Assembly: GCA_009823505.1 (NCBI GenBank)
Contig: VZQC01008082.1
Coordinates: forward strand, 778,761-842,760
Direction: 5' to 3'
DNA: 64,000 bases
Source of the DNA: Rhizomys pruinosus
Lineage: Eukaryota > Chordata > Mammalia > Rodentia > Spalacidae
The translations under genes and the position numbers were made by a program. Position 1 is the stretch's first letter, and the number at the start of each line of letters is the position of its first letter. The notes beneath the pieces were generated by a model. That model was not told the origin of the DNA. It did not search any database and saw only the letters and a program-made list of their open reading frames with translations. Shown here piece by piece: positions 42,546 to 55,710 of the stretch.

Positions 42546-43704
42546 ATTGACCCCTTGTCAACTTGACACACAAAACACATCACTATTAAACCACCACCTT
42601 TCCAGTTCTTATCCCCAAAATATGATGTTAACATGAATCACAACCTAAGACAGTACAACCTCAAAAGCCTCACAGTCCTTAAAATGTCCAAACACTTAAA
42701 AGTTCACAGTCCGTTAAAAGTCTCTTAACTGTGGGCTGCTGTAAAATCCAAAACAAGTACTGTCTTATTTCAAAGGGAAGAATCAGGCACTCTCAAACCA
42801 AACCTAAGTCCAGCAAGTAGCTCAAGGCTGGACACCTGGGATTCACTCAAGATCTTCTGGGCTCCAAAGGGTCTCGGCAGCTCCCCCTCTCCGACTCTGC
42901 CATCCATGGCACACTCATCTCGCAGACCCAGGCCGACTCCATTCTACACCTTCCGCTGCTCTTGGTGGTCGTCCCAGGGTACCGGCATCTCCAAAAAGCT
43001 GGGGTCGCTACTGAAACTGAGGCAGCACCTTCACCAATGGTCTTTTCTGACCTCTCCTGGTGCAAAGCCTCAGCTTCTCTCCATGACCCCTGCAATCCTG
43101 GGGTCTTCACAGCAACCGAGGTGCACTTCCACCAATGGTCTTTCCTGACCTCTCACAGTGCCAAGCCTCGGCTGCTCTCTGTGACCCCCTCAAATTTCAA
43201 CACCGGAACCATATAGGAGACTCTTACACGTTACCAAGTCCGGCTTCTGGCTCAAGATGGAGGCTCAGGCCCTTTCTGGGTCACAGCTTCTGTGTGCTGA
43301 CCTTGAAGATATTCTCCCCAGAAGATTTCACCTCAGTGATGCTGGTCTCTTGTTACTTACAGCTGATTTTTCAGCCCCAGCTAACCAGCATCAATTGCCC
43401 CAGTACCACAAAAGTTTCACTTCAGGTTCTGGTCTCTTGTTACTTACAGCTGATTCTCCAGCCCCAGCTGACCAGAACCCACAGATTACACAGTCCTGAT
43501 GATCTCTGCTTCCCTTTGAAACTTCACAAGCCAGGCCTCCATCTTCTACAACTCCTTCAGCAAAACTGCTCCAAGCTCCACAGCAATGATCTTTAAGCAT
43601 TCAATGATCTTCCCAGCCCAAAGTTCCAAACGCCTCCACAATCCTTCCCCAAAACACCAAGGTCAGGTCTGTCACAGCAATACCCCACTTCTGGTACCAA
43701 TTTC

Positions 43705-44071
43705 TGTCCTAGTTTGTCTTCCATTGCTGTGACAAAACACTCTGACCAACACCAACTTGGGGAGGAAAGGGTTTATTCAGCTTACATCTCCCAGGTCACA
43801 GATCATCACTTAGGGAGCTCAAGGCAGGAACTCAGGGCAGGAACCTGGAGGCAGGAGCTGAAGCACAGGCCATGGAGGAGTGATGTTCACTGGCTTGCTC
43901 CTGGCTTGCTCTCTGGCTCATGCCCAGCCTGCCTTCTTATTACTGTCACTGCTCAACAATCAAGACGATACACCACAGATGTGGCCACAGGCCAATTCAA
44001 TGGAGTAAATTCCCCAATTGAGGCTCCCTCAACCCAGGTGTGTCAAGTTGACACTAAAGCTATCCAGCACA
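43705..44071 (-). repeat. LTR (5' LTR in element orientation), copy 2
   Basis: 367 bp, TG...CA, preceded on the plus strand by 'taccccacttctggtacc' (43681-43698), the complement of the tRNA-Leu primer site, with a 6-bp spacer before the LTR. Confidence 0.9.
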
Positions 44072-44120
44072 ACATACGAAAATAAATAAAATAAAAAAAA
44101 ATTAAAATGTATTTTATTTG

Positions 44121-44275
44121 GCTGGGTGTGGTGGCGCACACCTTTAATCCTAGCACTCAGGAGGCAGAGGCAGGCGGATCTTTGTGAGTTCAAGGCCAGC
44201 CTGGTCTACAGAATGAGTTCCAGGACAGCTGGGGCTACAGGGAGACCCTGTCTCAAAAAGACCAAAAAAAAAAAA
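44121..44275 (+). mobile_element. B1 SINE
   Basis: 'ggctgggtgtggtggcgcac' to 'gtctcaaaaagaccaaaaaa'. Confidence 0.93.
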
Positions 44276-44430
44276 TTTATTTTATTTGTATGTGTGGTTG
44301 TGGAGGTCAGAAGAGGACTTGAAGTTACAGGAGGTTGTGAGCTGTCTACTCAGTGTAGGTGTTGCGGACCAAGCTCTGGTCTAATGCAAGATCAGGAAGT
44401 ACCCTAACCATGGAGTCATCCCTCCAGTTC
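44276..44430 (-). mobile_element. B3 SINE, diverged
   Basis: 'gtggaggtcagaagaggact' to 'tggagtcatccctccagtt'. Confidence 0.68.
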
Positions 44431-44492
44431 CTTGTTTTCCCTTTCTACTTGGCCAAATCCGAGCCTCCCTCACAATTATTGGAGCTTAGCCT

Positions 44493-44532
44493 GCTCCAGA
44501 TCGCTCCAGATCGCTCCAGATCGCTCCAGATC
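44493..44532 (+). repeat. 10-bp tandem repeat, four units
   Basis: gctccagatc repeated four times without a mismatch, in otherwise unique sequence. Confidence 0.97.
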
Positions 44533-44717
44533 GCTCTCGCCACTCCACTCCATCTTCCCCTGAACATTTATGTCAGTACTTGCTTTTCATTGCTGCCTGA
44601 TTTGTGTGTTTGCTTCATCACTCAGGAGGTCGCCATAAACATTGCCACCAGATGGCACCAGAGACTCTTCTCTTGGCAAGATAGTATTCATTAATGAAGT
44701 TTAAATTCATACTAAGC

Positions 44718-44895
44718 AAGGGCCTATGAGATGGCTCAGATGGTGAGGGCACTTGCCACCAAACCCAACTTGAGTTTAATTTCTAGAACTCACATGATAC
44801 AAGGAAAAAAACAACTCCTGCAAATTATCCTTTGACCCTCACATATGTACTGTGGTATATACACCGATACACACACACACACATACACGCACAAA
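44718..44895 (+). mobile_element. B3-type SINE with (AC)n tail
   Basis: 'gcctatgagatggctcagat' to (AC)n. Confidence 0.7.
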
Positions 44896-44899
44896 GATA

Positions 44900-45135
44900 A
44901 ATTCTTTTTGGTTTTTGTGAGGTGGTGGGTTGAGACAGGCCCTCCCTGTGGTCCCAGCTGGCCTAGAACTTGCTGTGTACACCAAGCTGGTCTCACTCTC
45001 ACAAAGATCTTCCCGCCACTGGGTGTGGTGGTGCACTCCTTTACTCCCAGGGGAGGGGGAGGCAGATCTCTGTGAGATGAGGTCAGCCTCGTGTACATAG
45101 GGAGTTCCAGGCCAGTTGAGGCTACAGGGAGCAGA
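44900..45135. mobile_element. Head-to-head pair of B1 SINEs
   Basis: B1 (-) 44900-45016 meets B1 (+) 45017-45135 at 'cttcccgccactgggtgtgg', making an inverted pair with almost no spacer. Confidence 0.8.
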
Positions 45136-45149
45136 AGTATGTATGAAAA

Positions 45150-45280
45150 TGGTCCAGTGGGGGCAGGAATGTGGCTTCGTTGCCTACCCAGCATGCACAG
45201 AGCCCAGGGTTCTGTCCTCGCACTGCACACACCAGGCGTGGTGGTGTGTGGAAGCAGGGGGATTAGGAGTTCAAGAACTA
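45150..45280 (+). mobile_element. B4/RSINE1-like SINE
   Basis: 'cagcatgcacagagcccagg' then 'caccaggcgtggtggtgtgt'. Confidence 0.65.
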
Positions 45281-45449
45281 ATGACAAGAACAGCAAAACA
45301 ACTAGGCATTTTCTGGCACACAGAGTCTGTAGATTGTCTAAACAGTGCTGGGCTGCTGTGTCCAGTGCAGTAGCCGCCAATCTTGCTTCTGGCCATGTGT
45401 GAAATGTGCTATAAACACACATCTAATTTCAAAGTCAAGAAAAAGTAAA

Positions 45450-45597
45450 GCATTTCTTTTTCTTTTCTTTTCTTTCCTTTTTCTTTTCTTTTTTCTGGAA
45501 CTTGCTATGTTATGCAGACAAGGCTGGCCTCAATCTCACAGAGCTTGGCCTGCCTCTGCCTCCCGAGTGTTGGGGAAAAAGGTTCGCACACCTGGTC
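45450..45597 (-). mobile_element. B1 SINE, diverged
   Basis: Pyrimidine tail, 'gcagacaaggctggcctcaa' to 'gttcgcacacctggtcc'. Confidence 0.72.
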
Positions 45598-45663
45598 CAC
45601 ATTTGTTGTAACTTTTTACCCAACAAGTATAAGGTAATGCTCTGAAAGGGGAGAAAGTAAAAC

Positions 45664-45876
45664 AAGGACTGGGAATTGAACCCAGGGCCTCTCCAGTGCT
45701 GAGTGAGTACCCTACCATAGGTCTGTTTTTACCATTTTGAGACAGATTTTCACTAAATTGCCTTGGCTGGCCTTGAAACATACTCTGTAGCTCTGACAGG
45801 CCCTGAACTCGAAATCTTCCTGCCTTGGCCTCCACTGAGTAGGTGGAATTACAGGCCTGAGCCACTAGGCTGGACA
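45664..45876 (-). mobile_element. B4-type SINE, old
   Basis: ID part 'ctgggaattgaacccagggc', B1 part 'ttggctggccttgaaacata'. Confidence 0.65.
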
Positions 45877-46440
45877 AACAGGCACTCCTGAAACAGAAGT
45901 GGGCCTGCCCCTTGAGAAATCTTGCTCTAGTCTCGTCTTACTTTACTCTTATTTATTTGTCCGAATTTATTGATATCCTGTTGTGTGCCAGTTTCCTGGC
46001 CCAAAGTAAATGGATGAACACAGCTTTGTCACCACCTCCCAACCAGACTCATAGATAGGCACTGAGTGATGGTAGAAAAGGCGTGGCTTTGGAGCACTAG
46101 GGATTCATAACTGATTCTGGAGAGGAGACCAGGGCTTCATAGAAAGGGAGGTGGGAAGAATGTTTTTAGCTCAAGGGGTAGAAGTGACTTAAAAGCATAA
46201 GGAATGATAGGGAATGATAGGAGGTGGTGCTACTGTGGGTGTCTCCCTCTTTGATCTTTGTGGATTTAGGGGAACTAACAAGTGTTGGAACAGCCAGGCA
46301 AAAGAGCAGGAGCTCATCTGGGAAGGACATAATCTATCCAAGAGTCAGTTAATGAACAGTGACATGGAGACAGGAAACAGGCATTGTCACCAGGTTTCTA
46401 ACTCTGATCACTAGTAGAGTTCCCTTTATTCAAAATTGGA
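45877..46440 (+). other. Intron 3 stretch without recognisable feature
   Basis: Contains a 'ggaatgatag' direct pair (46200-46220); otherwise nothing recognised. Confidence 0.5.
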
Positions 46441-46444
46441 AATG

Positions 46445-47240
<796 letters not shown>

Positions 47241-47472
47241 TCCTCTGATCTGAATTTGACTTTGTTATGTTTTCTTCTAAGACCCTGTAGTTTTCCATTA
47301 TAGAACTTACCACAATTTATATTAAAATACTATTTTGAGTGCCCCATCTCCCCCAGTAAACCATACTACGAGATGAGGAACCACATACACCGTGTGGTCA
47401 CTGCACACCCCAGCTTTGCCAACAGGTCCAACACATAGTAGGCCACTCTGAATTTTTGTTGAATGAATGAAT
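47241..47472 (+). mobile_element. L2 LINE 3' end, old
   Basis: 'agaacttaccacaatttata', 'caacacatagtaggccactc', 'tttttgttgaatgaatgaat'. Confidence 0.65.
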
Positions 47473-47623
47473 CTCATCAAATTTGCAGTTTTCTACTAAA
47501 TAGTACTTCCTCTTTCAATAACAATAGAGCTGCTGACTGTAATTCTTTATATTTTATCCAAATACATTTCTCATCTAATCCTCCCAACTAGCTTATGAGG
47601 TCATTTAATATCTATACCTGGGG

Positions 47624-47945
47624 GCTGGAGGGATGGCCTAGCGGTTAAGAGCGCCGAACGCTTTTGCAGAGGACCCGGGTTCGATCCCCAGCACCCACAT
47701 GGCGGCTGAGAACCGTCTGTGACTCCAGTTCCAGGAGAACTCCAGTTCCAGGAGAACTCCAGTTCCAGGAGAACTCCAGTTCCAGGAGAACTCCAGTTCC
47801 AGGGGAATCCGAGACCCTCTTCTGACCTCCGCGGCATCGCACGACACGGGTGCGCAGACTTGCATGCAGACAGTACATTCATACACATAAAAATAAAAAT
47901 AAAAAAAAATAAAAAATAAATAAATAAATGTCTTTACTTTAAAAA
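47624..47945 (+). mobile_element. B2 SINE with five 17-bp modules
   Basis: Complete B2 in which actccagttccaggaga is present five times (47722-47806), against one or two copies in other B2s of the window. Confidence 0.95.
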
Positions 47946-47974
47946 AAAAATATCTATACCTGACAGAAAAAGAG

Positions 47975-48215
47975 CCTTTTCTCATTCATTCATTCAACAA
48001 GCACTGCTGTGTGCCAGGCCCTTCTGTGCTGAGCTCTGGGGATTCAGAGCTGGATAAGACATGGTCCGTGCCCTCAAGGCATGCTCAGTTTAATGGAGGA
48101 GATGGAGGAGAAAGCAGCTGTTGCAGTGCAGTTGGTAAGTGCCATGAGAGGTGTGCACAGGTTCAGGACAGCCTAGCAGGGGGCTGGCTAGCCTGATCCA
48201 AAGCCTTCCACGTTG
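47975..48215 (+). other. Old LINE/MIR-class remnant
   Basis: 'ctgctgtgtgccaggccctt' and 'agacatggtccgtgccctca' are typical of old mammalian repeats. Confidence 0.55.
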
Positions 48216-48509
48216 CAAAGTGCTCCTGTCACCTCACTGCACACCTTTTCTGGCCTTCTGAGCTTCACCGTAGGAAGTAAAGATGGTGATTCAGAGGTGT
48301 CCCTCTCTGGCCCCACTCTCGGGCCATTAGAGAAGGGACAGGCTCGCCTGGTGGATGTTGATTGGAATGCCCAGCCTGTTACTTGTTAACACTGGGACCT
48401 CTCCTTCCTCAGCCTGAATATTTAATCTCTAAAAATGGTATGATGCTCAACCTCGTATAGAATGATTATAGAAAAAGTGCGATCTCATGTGTTAAGAGTT
48501 ACCAGGTTC

Positions 48510-48651
48510 CAGGTGCTGGGCATGGTGATAACAGGTCTGTGATCTGAGCACCAATTAGACAGGTGATTGTGAGTTTGAGGCCAGCCTTGGGTTGTAGCAC
48601 CAGGTCATGGATAGCTTGGGTTACATGTTGAAACCTTATCTCAGAAAAAAA
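48510..48651 (+). mobile_element. B1-like SINE, old
   Basis: 'gctgggcatggtgataacag' to 'aaccttatctcagaaaaaaa'. Confidence 0.65.
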
Positions 48652-48835
48652 GACCGGCAAGGTGGCTCATGGGTAACCATGCCTCCTGAGCACAAGATGG
48701 CTCATGGGTAACCATGCCTCCTGAGCAACTCCCAATCCAAGTAAAGGTGGAAGGAGGGGAACTGACTCCAAAAGTTGTTTTTTGACCTCCACGCAGGCAT
48801 CATACATAAACACATATATACACAAAGTTACTAGT
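48652..48835 (+). mobile_element. B3-type SINE with internal 36-bp duplication
   Basis: The block 'atggctcatgggtaaccatg' ... 'cctcctgagca' occurs twice (48662-48735). Confidence 0.68.
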
Positions 48836-48895
48836 GGCAAATGGTATCAATGTTTAACCAAAATGAGTCAAAATGTGTTCCTGATGTGGAAGGTT

Positions 48896-49130
48896 TTTTT
48901 TTTTTTTTTTTTGACAGGGTCTCCCTATAGCTCCAGCTGGCCTGGAACTCACTGTGTAGACCAGGCTGGCCTTGAACTGCCTCGGCCTCCACTGCTAGGA
49001 TTAAAGGCGTGCGCCACCACACCTGGCTTAAAGATGGTTCTTAGCCGCCATGTGGGTGCTGGGAATTGAACCCAGGTCCTCTGCAAGAGCAGTCCATGCT
49101 CTTAACCACTGAGCCATCTCTCTAGCCCCA
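48896..49130 (-). mobile_element. B2-B1 composite SINE, copy 5
   Basis: Reversed B1 then 'acctggcttaaagatggttc' and a B2 head ending 'gccatctctctagcccc'. A short repeat (gaaggtt) flanks the unit at 48889-48895 and 49131-49137. Confidence 0.85.
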
Positions 49131-49278
49131 GAAGGTTGTTTTTTTTTAACAATAAATATCATTGATGATGCCTTCTAATTTCATTAGTGACTTTATTTTT
49201 TCAACCAGCATTTAAGGAGTACATTCCAGGAAGTAGGCTCTGTACAGTACAGTGAGAAAGGTAGTTTGGTTTCACACA

Positions 49279-49437
49279 CCCCCCCCCTTTTTTTTTGGTC
49301 TTTTTGAGACAGGGTCACCCTGTAGCCCCAGCTGTCCTGAAACTCACTCTGTAGACCAGGCTGGCCTTGAACTCACAGAGATCGCCTGCCTCTACCTCCC
49401 AAGTGCTGGGATTAAAGGTGTGCACCATCACGCCCAG
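49279..49437 (-). mobile_element. B1 SINE
   Basis: 'gagacagggtcaccctgtag' to 'ccatcacgcccag'. Confidence 0.9.
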
Positions 49438-49608
49438 TGGTTTTCCCATTTTATAGAGAAGTAAACTTATTTCAGAGATATGATTTGACTTATTTGAGCT
49501 TACTCAGCCAATAAAACCTTACTAATTACTATTAGATGACCTAAAATTCCATGTCCCTCCTACTGTCTCCCTGGTGATAAAGCTGTGTGTGTGTGTGGGG
49601 GGGGGGTT

Positions 49609-49755
49609 GTTGTTGTTGTTTTGTTTTGTTTTTGGTCTTTTCAACACAGGGTCTCCCTGTAGCCCCAGCTGTCCTGGAATTTACTCTGTAGACCAGGCTG
49701 GCCTTGAACTCACAAAGATCCTCCTGCCTCTGCCTCCCAAGTGCTAGAATTAAAG
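49609..49755 (-). mobile_element. B1 SINE, truncated at its head
   Basis: (TTG)n tail, 'cacagggtctccctgtagcc' to 'caagtgctagaattaaagct'. Confidence 0.88.
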
Positions 49756-50002
49756 CTGTGTGTGGTTTTGGTGAAGTTCTGCAGGATGGTTGGGGCCTTT
49801 GCCTGGACACAACAAGAAGGGGCAGGTAGGAACCTTGATCTTCCTCCTGGGGCCCAGCAGAGATGGAAGCTCTCAGAAAAGACACAAGCTTGTGCTAGTT
49901 TTTCATGTGGATTGCTCAGCTGCTCAGCTGCTCAGCTGCTTTTCTTACAGGTAGAATTATAACTTTAGTTGTCAGGGACCTGCCCTCACAGCTGTAGTTC
50001 TG

Positions 50003-50175
50003 GTTGGGCTCAGTGGTACACATCTTTAATCCCAGCACAGAAGTAGGTGGATGGATCTGTGTGAGATCAAGGCCAGCATGGTCTACATAGTGAATTCCAG
50101 ACCAGCCAGGGCTACATACTGAGACCCTGTCTCAATAAAACAACAAACAGTAAATAAATAAACAAATAAATAATA
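50003..50175 (+). mobile_element. B1 SINE, diverged
   Basis: 'ggttgggctcagtggtacac' to an (AAAT)n tail. Confidence 0.82.
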
Positions 50176-51006
<831 letters not shown>

Positions 51007-51246
51007 TGAGTACTCTTTGCTTTTACATTTTCTGGTGTTTGGGGAAGGAGTAGCCGGAAGTGCTGGGTATTAACAAAGAGAACATAGTACCAGGATAGGA
51101 GGCTTAAGCAATGTGGGATGATGGGAGCTGACAGATCTTTGTGCTTTTTTGCTGACAGAAAGCATGGAATGTCTGAATAGACAAAAGCCAGAGTTCTCAT
51201 CATTGCTTGTATTTTCCAAAAATTGGTATTCAGTGGAAAAGTATAG

Positions 51247-51455
51247 GGGGGCTGGAGAGCTGGCTCAGCAGTTTCGAGCTCTGGCTGCTCTGGCAGAGGA
51301 CCCGGCTTTGATCCCAGCACCCACGTGGCGGCTGAGAACTGCTTGTAACTCCAGTTCCAGGGGAATCTGATGTTCTTTTCTGACCTCCCCAGGCATTGCA
51401 TGGCACAGGTGCACTTACATACATGCAGGCAATACACTCATACACATAGAATAAT
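51247..51455 (+). mobile_element. B2 SINE
   Basis: 'ggggctggagagctggctca' to 'cactcatacacatagaataa'. Confidence 0.9.
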
Positions 51456-51732
51456 AATTATAACCAATTACCCCAAATTCCATAACCCCAACAACAGCTT
51501 TCATCTATCATACCACTCTGCCTGTGCAGCCTTACATTTACATAGACAAGATACTAGCAAGCTACACCCTTTGGGGTGAAGTAGAAATCAGCCTACTACT
51601 TGTTATATAATAAAGTAAAGGGTGTTTTCATTTGTAGTGCAGGCTGACCTCAACCTTGGAATCCTCCTGCTGGGCTTCCTGAATGCGGGGATTCCAGGCT
51701 TGCATCATCACACTTGGAGCATACTCATTCAC

Positions 51733-51865
51733 ATTCAGTTATTTATTGTCTGTAGCTGATTTTCCACCAAAACAGAGTTGAGTAGTTGTGACAAAGATCA
51801 CGTGGGCCATAAACCATAAAATATTTACCTGGTCCTTAACAGAAAAGATTTGTTAACCCTCAGGA
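51733..51865 (+). mobile_element. hAT (MER1/Charlie-type) DNA transposon fragment, old
   Basis: 'gttgagtagttgtgacaaag' and 'aaaatatttacctggtcctt' near one terminus. A related piece may be at 53296-53345. Confidence 0.5.
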
Positions 51866-52062
51866 TAGATAGTCTCCTGTGAGCATAGTTGGCTGCACCT
51901 TGTGTTACCACCTAGGGGTCTTGATCGGGTTTGTTTACTCTGCCAATTAAAGAATCAAAAGATAGGAAAATCTCACACACAGTAGAAAGCAGCAGATAAC
52001 GGACTGTTAAAAATGAAGACTTGGCTCTGTGAACACCAGGACTCCAGGCTGGTGGCACTCAT

Positions 52063-52083
52063 ATAGTGAAGAAGGAGAAGGAG

Positions 52084-52118
<35 letters not shown>

Positions 52119-52121
52119 GGA
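52063..52121 (+). repeat. Purine-only (GAG/GAA)n tract
   Basis: About 58 purines in a row with mirror symmetry. Confidence 0.95.
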
Positions 52122-52181
52122 ATACACTCATATATAAAAATTAAAAATCATAAAATATTTTTAAAAAATAAAATAAAAATT

Positions 52182-52252
52182 GGGCTGGGGATAATAGCTA
52201 GTGGTAGAGGTTTTGGGCTAGCATGGACAAAGTTCAATCCTCAGTACCAGGG
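52182..52252 (+). mobile_element. ID-type SINE
   Basis: 'tagctagtggtagaggtttt' to 'ttcaatcctcagtaccagg'. Confidence 0.65.
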
Positions 52253-52655
52253 GTAAAGGGATCCCAAGTCTGAGACAGTGACTAAATGATTTGAGATTTA
52301 ATTTATAGCTGGAAAGACCACTAATCTCTCAGTACACTGTAGGCAGGTGTATGTTGGAAATGAAAATTTACTTTAGGACAAATAAAACTAAGTACTACTT
52401 TATAAATGAGAGGACACCCCCTAGAACCCTTTCTTCCAGGAATAAAACAGGCTGAACTGGGCTCCAGAGAGTTTACAGTCCATCCTCACAGAGTCTAACA
52501 TATCTCCTCAAAAAAAGAAATCTTTCTAGGTGTCTTCCTAATGTGTGTGGTTGAAAAAAATTAAAATGAAGATTCTGTATTATGTTTTGAAGTTGGGTTG
52601 CTATAGTTTTTTACTTTCCTAATATATACAAGAAGAAAACAAAATTAAGAATTTT
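52253..52655 (+). other. Intron 5 stretch without recognisable feature
   Basis: No gene and no repeat recognised. Confidence 0.5.
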
Positions 52656-52903
52656 GACCTTTTTTTTTTTTTTCATTAATTTTATTTATTTCCGTATGTG
52701 TATGAATGTACTGTCTGCATGGAAGTTTGTGCACCCGTGTCGTGCAATGCCATGGAGGTCAGAAGAGGGTGTCGGATTCCCCTGGAACTGGAGTTCTCCT
52801 GGAATTGGAGTTTCAGACGGTTCTCGGCCGCCATGTGGGTGCTGGGGATCGAACCCGGGTCCTCTGTAAGAGCGGTCGGCGCTCTTAACCGCTAGGCCAT
52901 CTT
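52656..52903 (-). mobile_element. Young B2 SINE, first bases missing
   Basis: 'tccgtatgtgtatgaatgta' to 'cgctaggccatc'. The usual 'tctccagcccc' end is lost. Confidence 0.9.
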
Positions 52904-53881
52904 TTATGCTACTGATTAAGTTAACTGGTGTAAGATGAGTGATATCTACTCAGTATGGTAAATATTTCAGGTTGCTAAGCACATTCACTTTTTGTGATAA
53001 ATATAATTTATAACTGTAAGTGAACACATACAGTTCTTTGTGAAAATATTTTAGCAAAGATAATTTTCCACAACATTCATAGACCCGAAGTTGTAAGTTG
53101 TTATTGGTTCTTGGAGTTTTAAAAAACTAATGAAGGTCTTTATTCTTCTAGTAAATAGGCTTGAACCAACATTTAACTTTGATGACATTAGACCAAATAT
53201 GTATAAATGTAATAAAAAAATAAAATTCTATGATAACCAGTAAGTATTTGCTAATTTTATCTTTTGTTCATTAAGCCTGCCTTTTGCAATTTTTTTTTTT
53301 TCTGTAAAAGGTCAAATGTAGTATTTTAAGCTCTATGGGACAGTAGAGGAAAACCTAGAAAATTATTTGTAGGTACTTATAGACCGAGGGAGAAAACTCT
53401 TGTGCTTTCCTGCCTTTCTGGGTCCTGAGGGTGAGGGATACTTTGTGCCATTGCTGCCAGCGGAGTCATTCTTAGAAAAGGCCTGGCAGAACACAGAATC
53501 ATTTTCAGTCTCTGCTTCTGTTCTTTCCAGGTCCTAGTGTGCTTTTGAAGGCTCAGCTAGATCACCTGGGTGCTATCTCAAGCTGAGGCAAGTTAGTGAT
53601 TTTCCGTAGGTGGAAGGCCCACTGCTGCTATCTAGCAGTTGCCAACAGTAGAGTCATTAATCCATAGGTCTCAGCGGGCACAAGCTGTGGGCAAGTACAA
53701 GGCATTGATGGTTATGACAGGCAGGAACTTGGAACAGAGTTGGGAATTGGGATGGGGTGGAGTGGTACTCTAGGTTGTTCTCTGTAGCTCATAGTGATAG
53801 CTTCCTTAAGAGATGTCCAAGTAAATTTAGGCCTTGCTTTGAATGGTCCCAAGGAGTACTGTAAAGCAGTTGTGTCTCCAG
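52904..53881 (+). other. Intron 5 stretch before the minisatellite
   Basis: No gene; possible hAT fragment near 53296-53345. Confidence 0.5.
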
Positions 53882-54625
<744 letters not shown>

Positions 54626-54844
54626 GGATTTTTTTATAAGACGCAGATCTGAACTTGAGTCTCACACATTAATAGGTGTGGACACCCCATATAGTTCAGT
54701 CGCTCTGCTCTTGGTTCTGCCTCCAGCTTCCCCAAGATTTTTCCAGGCCAGCATCATTTAATTGCTGCATGAGAAGGGCACTCAAAATGAGACAGGCCTA
54801 TAAAAACCTGCAGGCTGTGGGTTTATGCATGAAGCCTTTCCTTG

Positions 54845-55065
54845 GAAATTTTGTTTTGTTTTTTTTCTATGTTTGAGTGTTTTGCTGTATGTAATGTAGG
54901 TACCCCTTGAGTGAATGCCTTTGAGGTCCAGAAAAGGGTTGGTCTTTGGAACTGGAGTATCTGGAATGGAGTTAGACTGTTTCCCGTGATGGGTGCTGGA
55001 AACTGACCAGGTCCTTCTGCAAGCAGTGGTTAGTGGTTCTTAACATCAAACTCTCTCTCCCAGCC
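54845..55065 (-). mobile_element. B2/B3 SINE with many indels
   Basis: 'gagtgttttgctgtatgtaa' to 'tctctctcccagcc'; several missing bases against the consensus. Confidence 0.75.
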
Positions 55066-55075
55066 TCTCCTTGAA

Positions 55076-55240
55076 TTTTTTTTTTTTTTTTTTTTTTGGG
55101 TCTTTTCGAGACAGGGTCTCCCTGTAGTCCCAGCTGGTCTGGAACTCATTTCTGTAGACCAGATGCCTTGAACTCACAAAGATCTCGCCTGCCTCTGCCA
55201 CCAAATGCTAGGATTAAAAGGCGGAGCAACCGCCCAGCTC
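55076..55240 (-). mobile_element. B1 SINE with several indels
   Basis: 'gagacagggtctccctgtag' to 'ggagcaaccgcccagct'. 'ccagatgccttgaac' lacks bases found in every other copy. Confidence 0.85.
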
Positions 55241-55363
55241 TTCCTCTGAAATTGAAAGCGATTTCACTGTATTCTGGAAGTTTTACCTGTATGAGTCATC
55301 ATTGGAAAAAAAAACACTTCATCCAGTAAGGAAGTTTATCATTCATTTAACAGATGGCTCTTT

Positions 55364-55523
55364 TTTTTTTTTTTTTTTGGTCTTTTTGAGACAGGGTCTC
55401 CCTATAGCTCCACCTGTCCTGGAACTCACTGTGTAGACCAGGCTGGCCTTGAACTCACAGAGATCTGCCTGCCTCTGCCTCCCTAGTGCTGGGATTACAG
55501 GTGTGTACCACCACGCCCTGCTA
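55364..55523 (-). mobile_element. B1 SINE
   Basis: 'gagacagggtctccctatag' to 'accaccacgccctgct', without the indels of its left neighbour. Confidence 0.92.
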
Positions 55524-55710
55524 ACAAATACCTTTTAATGCTTCATATGTGCCTGGGCACTGTGCTGTGTGTTGCAATTACAAAGGTATACAAAAGTAAA
55601 GCATGTATACCTCCCCCAGGAACTATATTAGTAGTTAATGGTTGCTAGGGGAAGCGGAATAATTTTCTTACTGTGTAGCCACTGGTGGCTTGCCTGTGTG
55701 TTAGTAGATA

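Larger units (their letters stand above)
42179..44071 (-). mobile_element. Complete non-autonomous ERVL/MaLR-type LTR element, copy 2
   Basis: Same family and orientation as the element at 16265-18150. Two 367-bp LTRs (42179-42545, 43705-44071) read as identical by eye and flank a 1,159-bp internal region that is nearly identical to copy 1. A 5-bp TSD (acata) lies at 42174-42178 and 44072-44076. The primer site on the minus strand, TGGTACCAGAAGTGGGG, fits the 3' end of tRNA-Leu(UAA) with one mismatch. It inserted into the A-rich tail of a B2 SINE. No coding capacity is visible in the internal region; short open frames there are scattered on both strands. Confidence 0.9.

Noticed and set aside
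44790..45422. 210-codon open frame, minus strand
   Set aside because: It is composed of a B3 tail, two B1s and a B4-like SINE read through; no gene.
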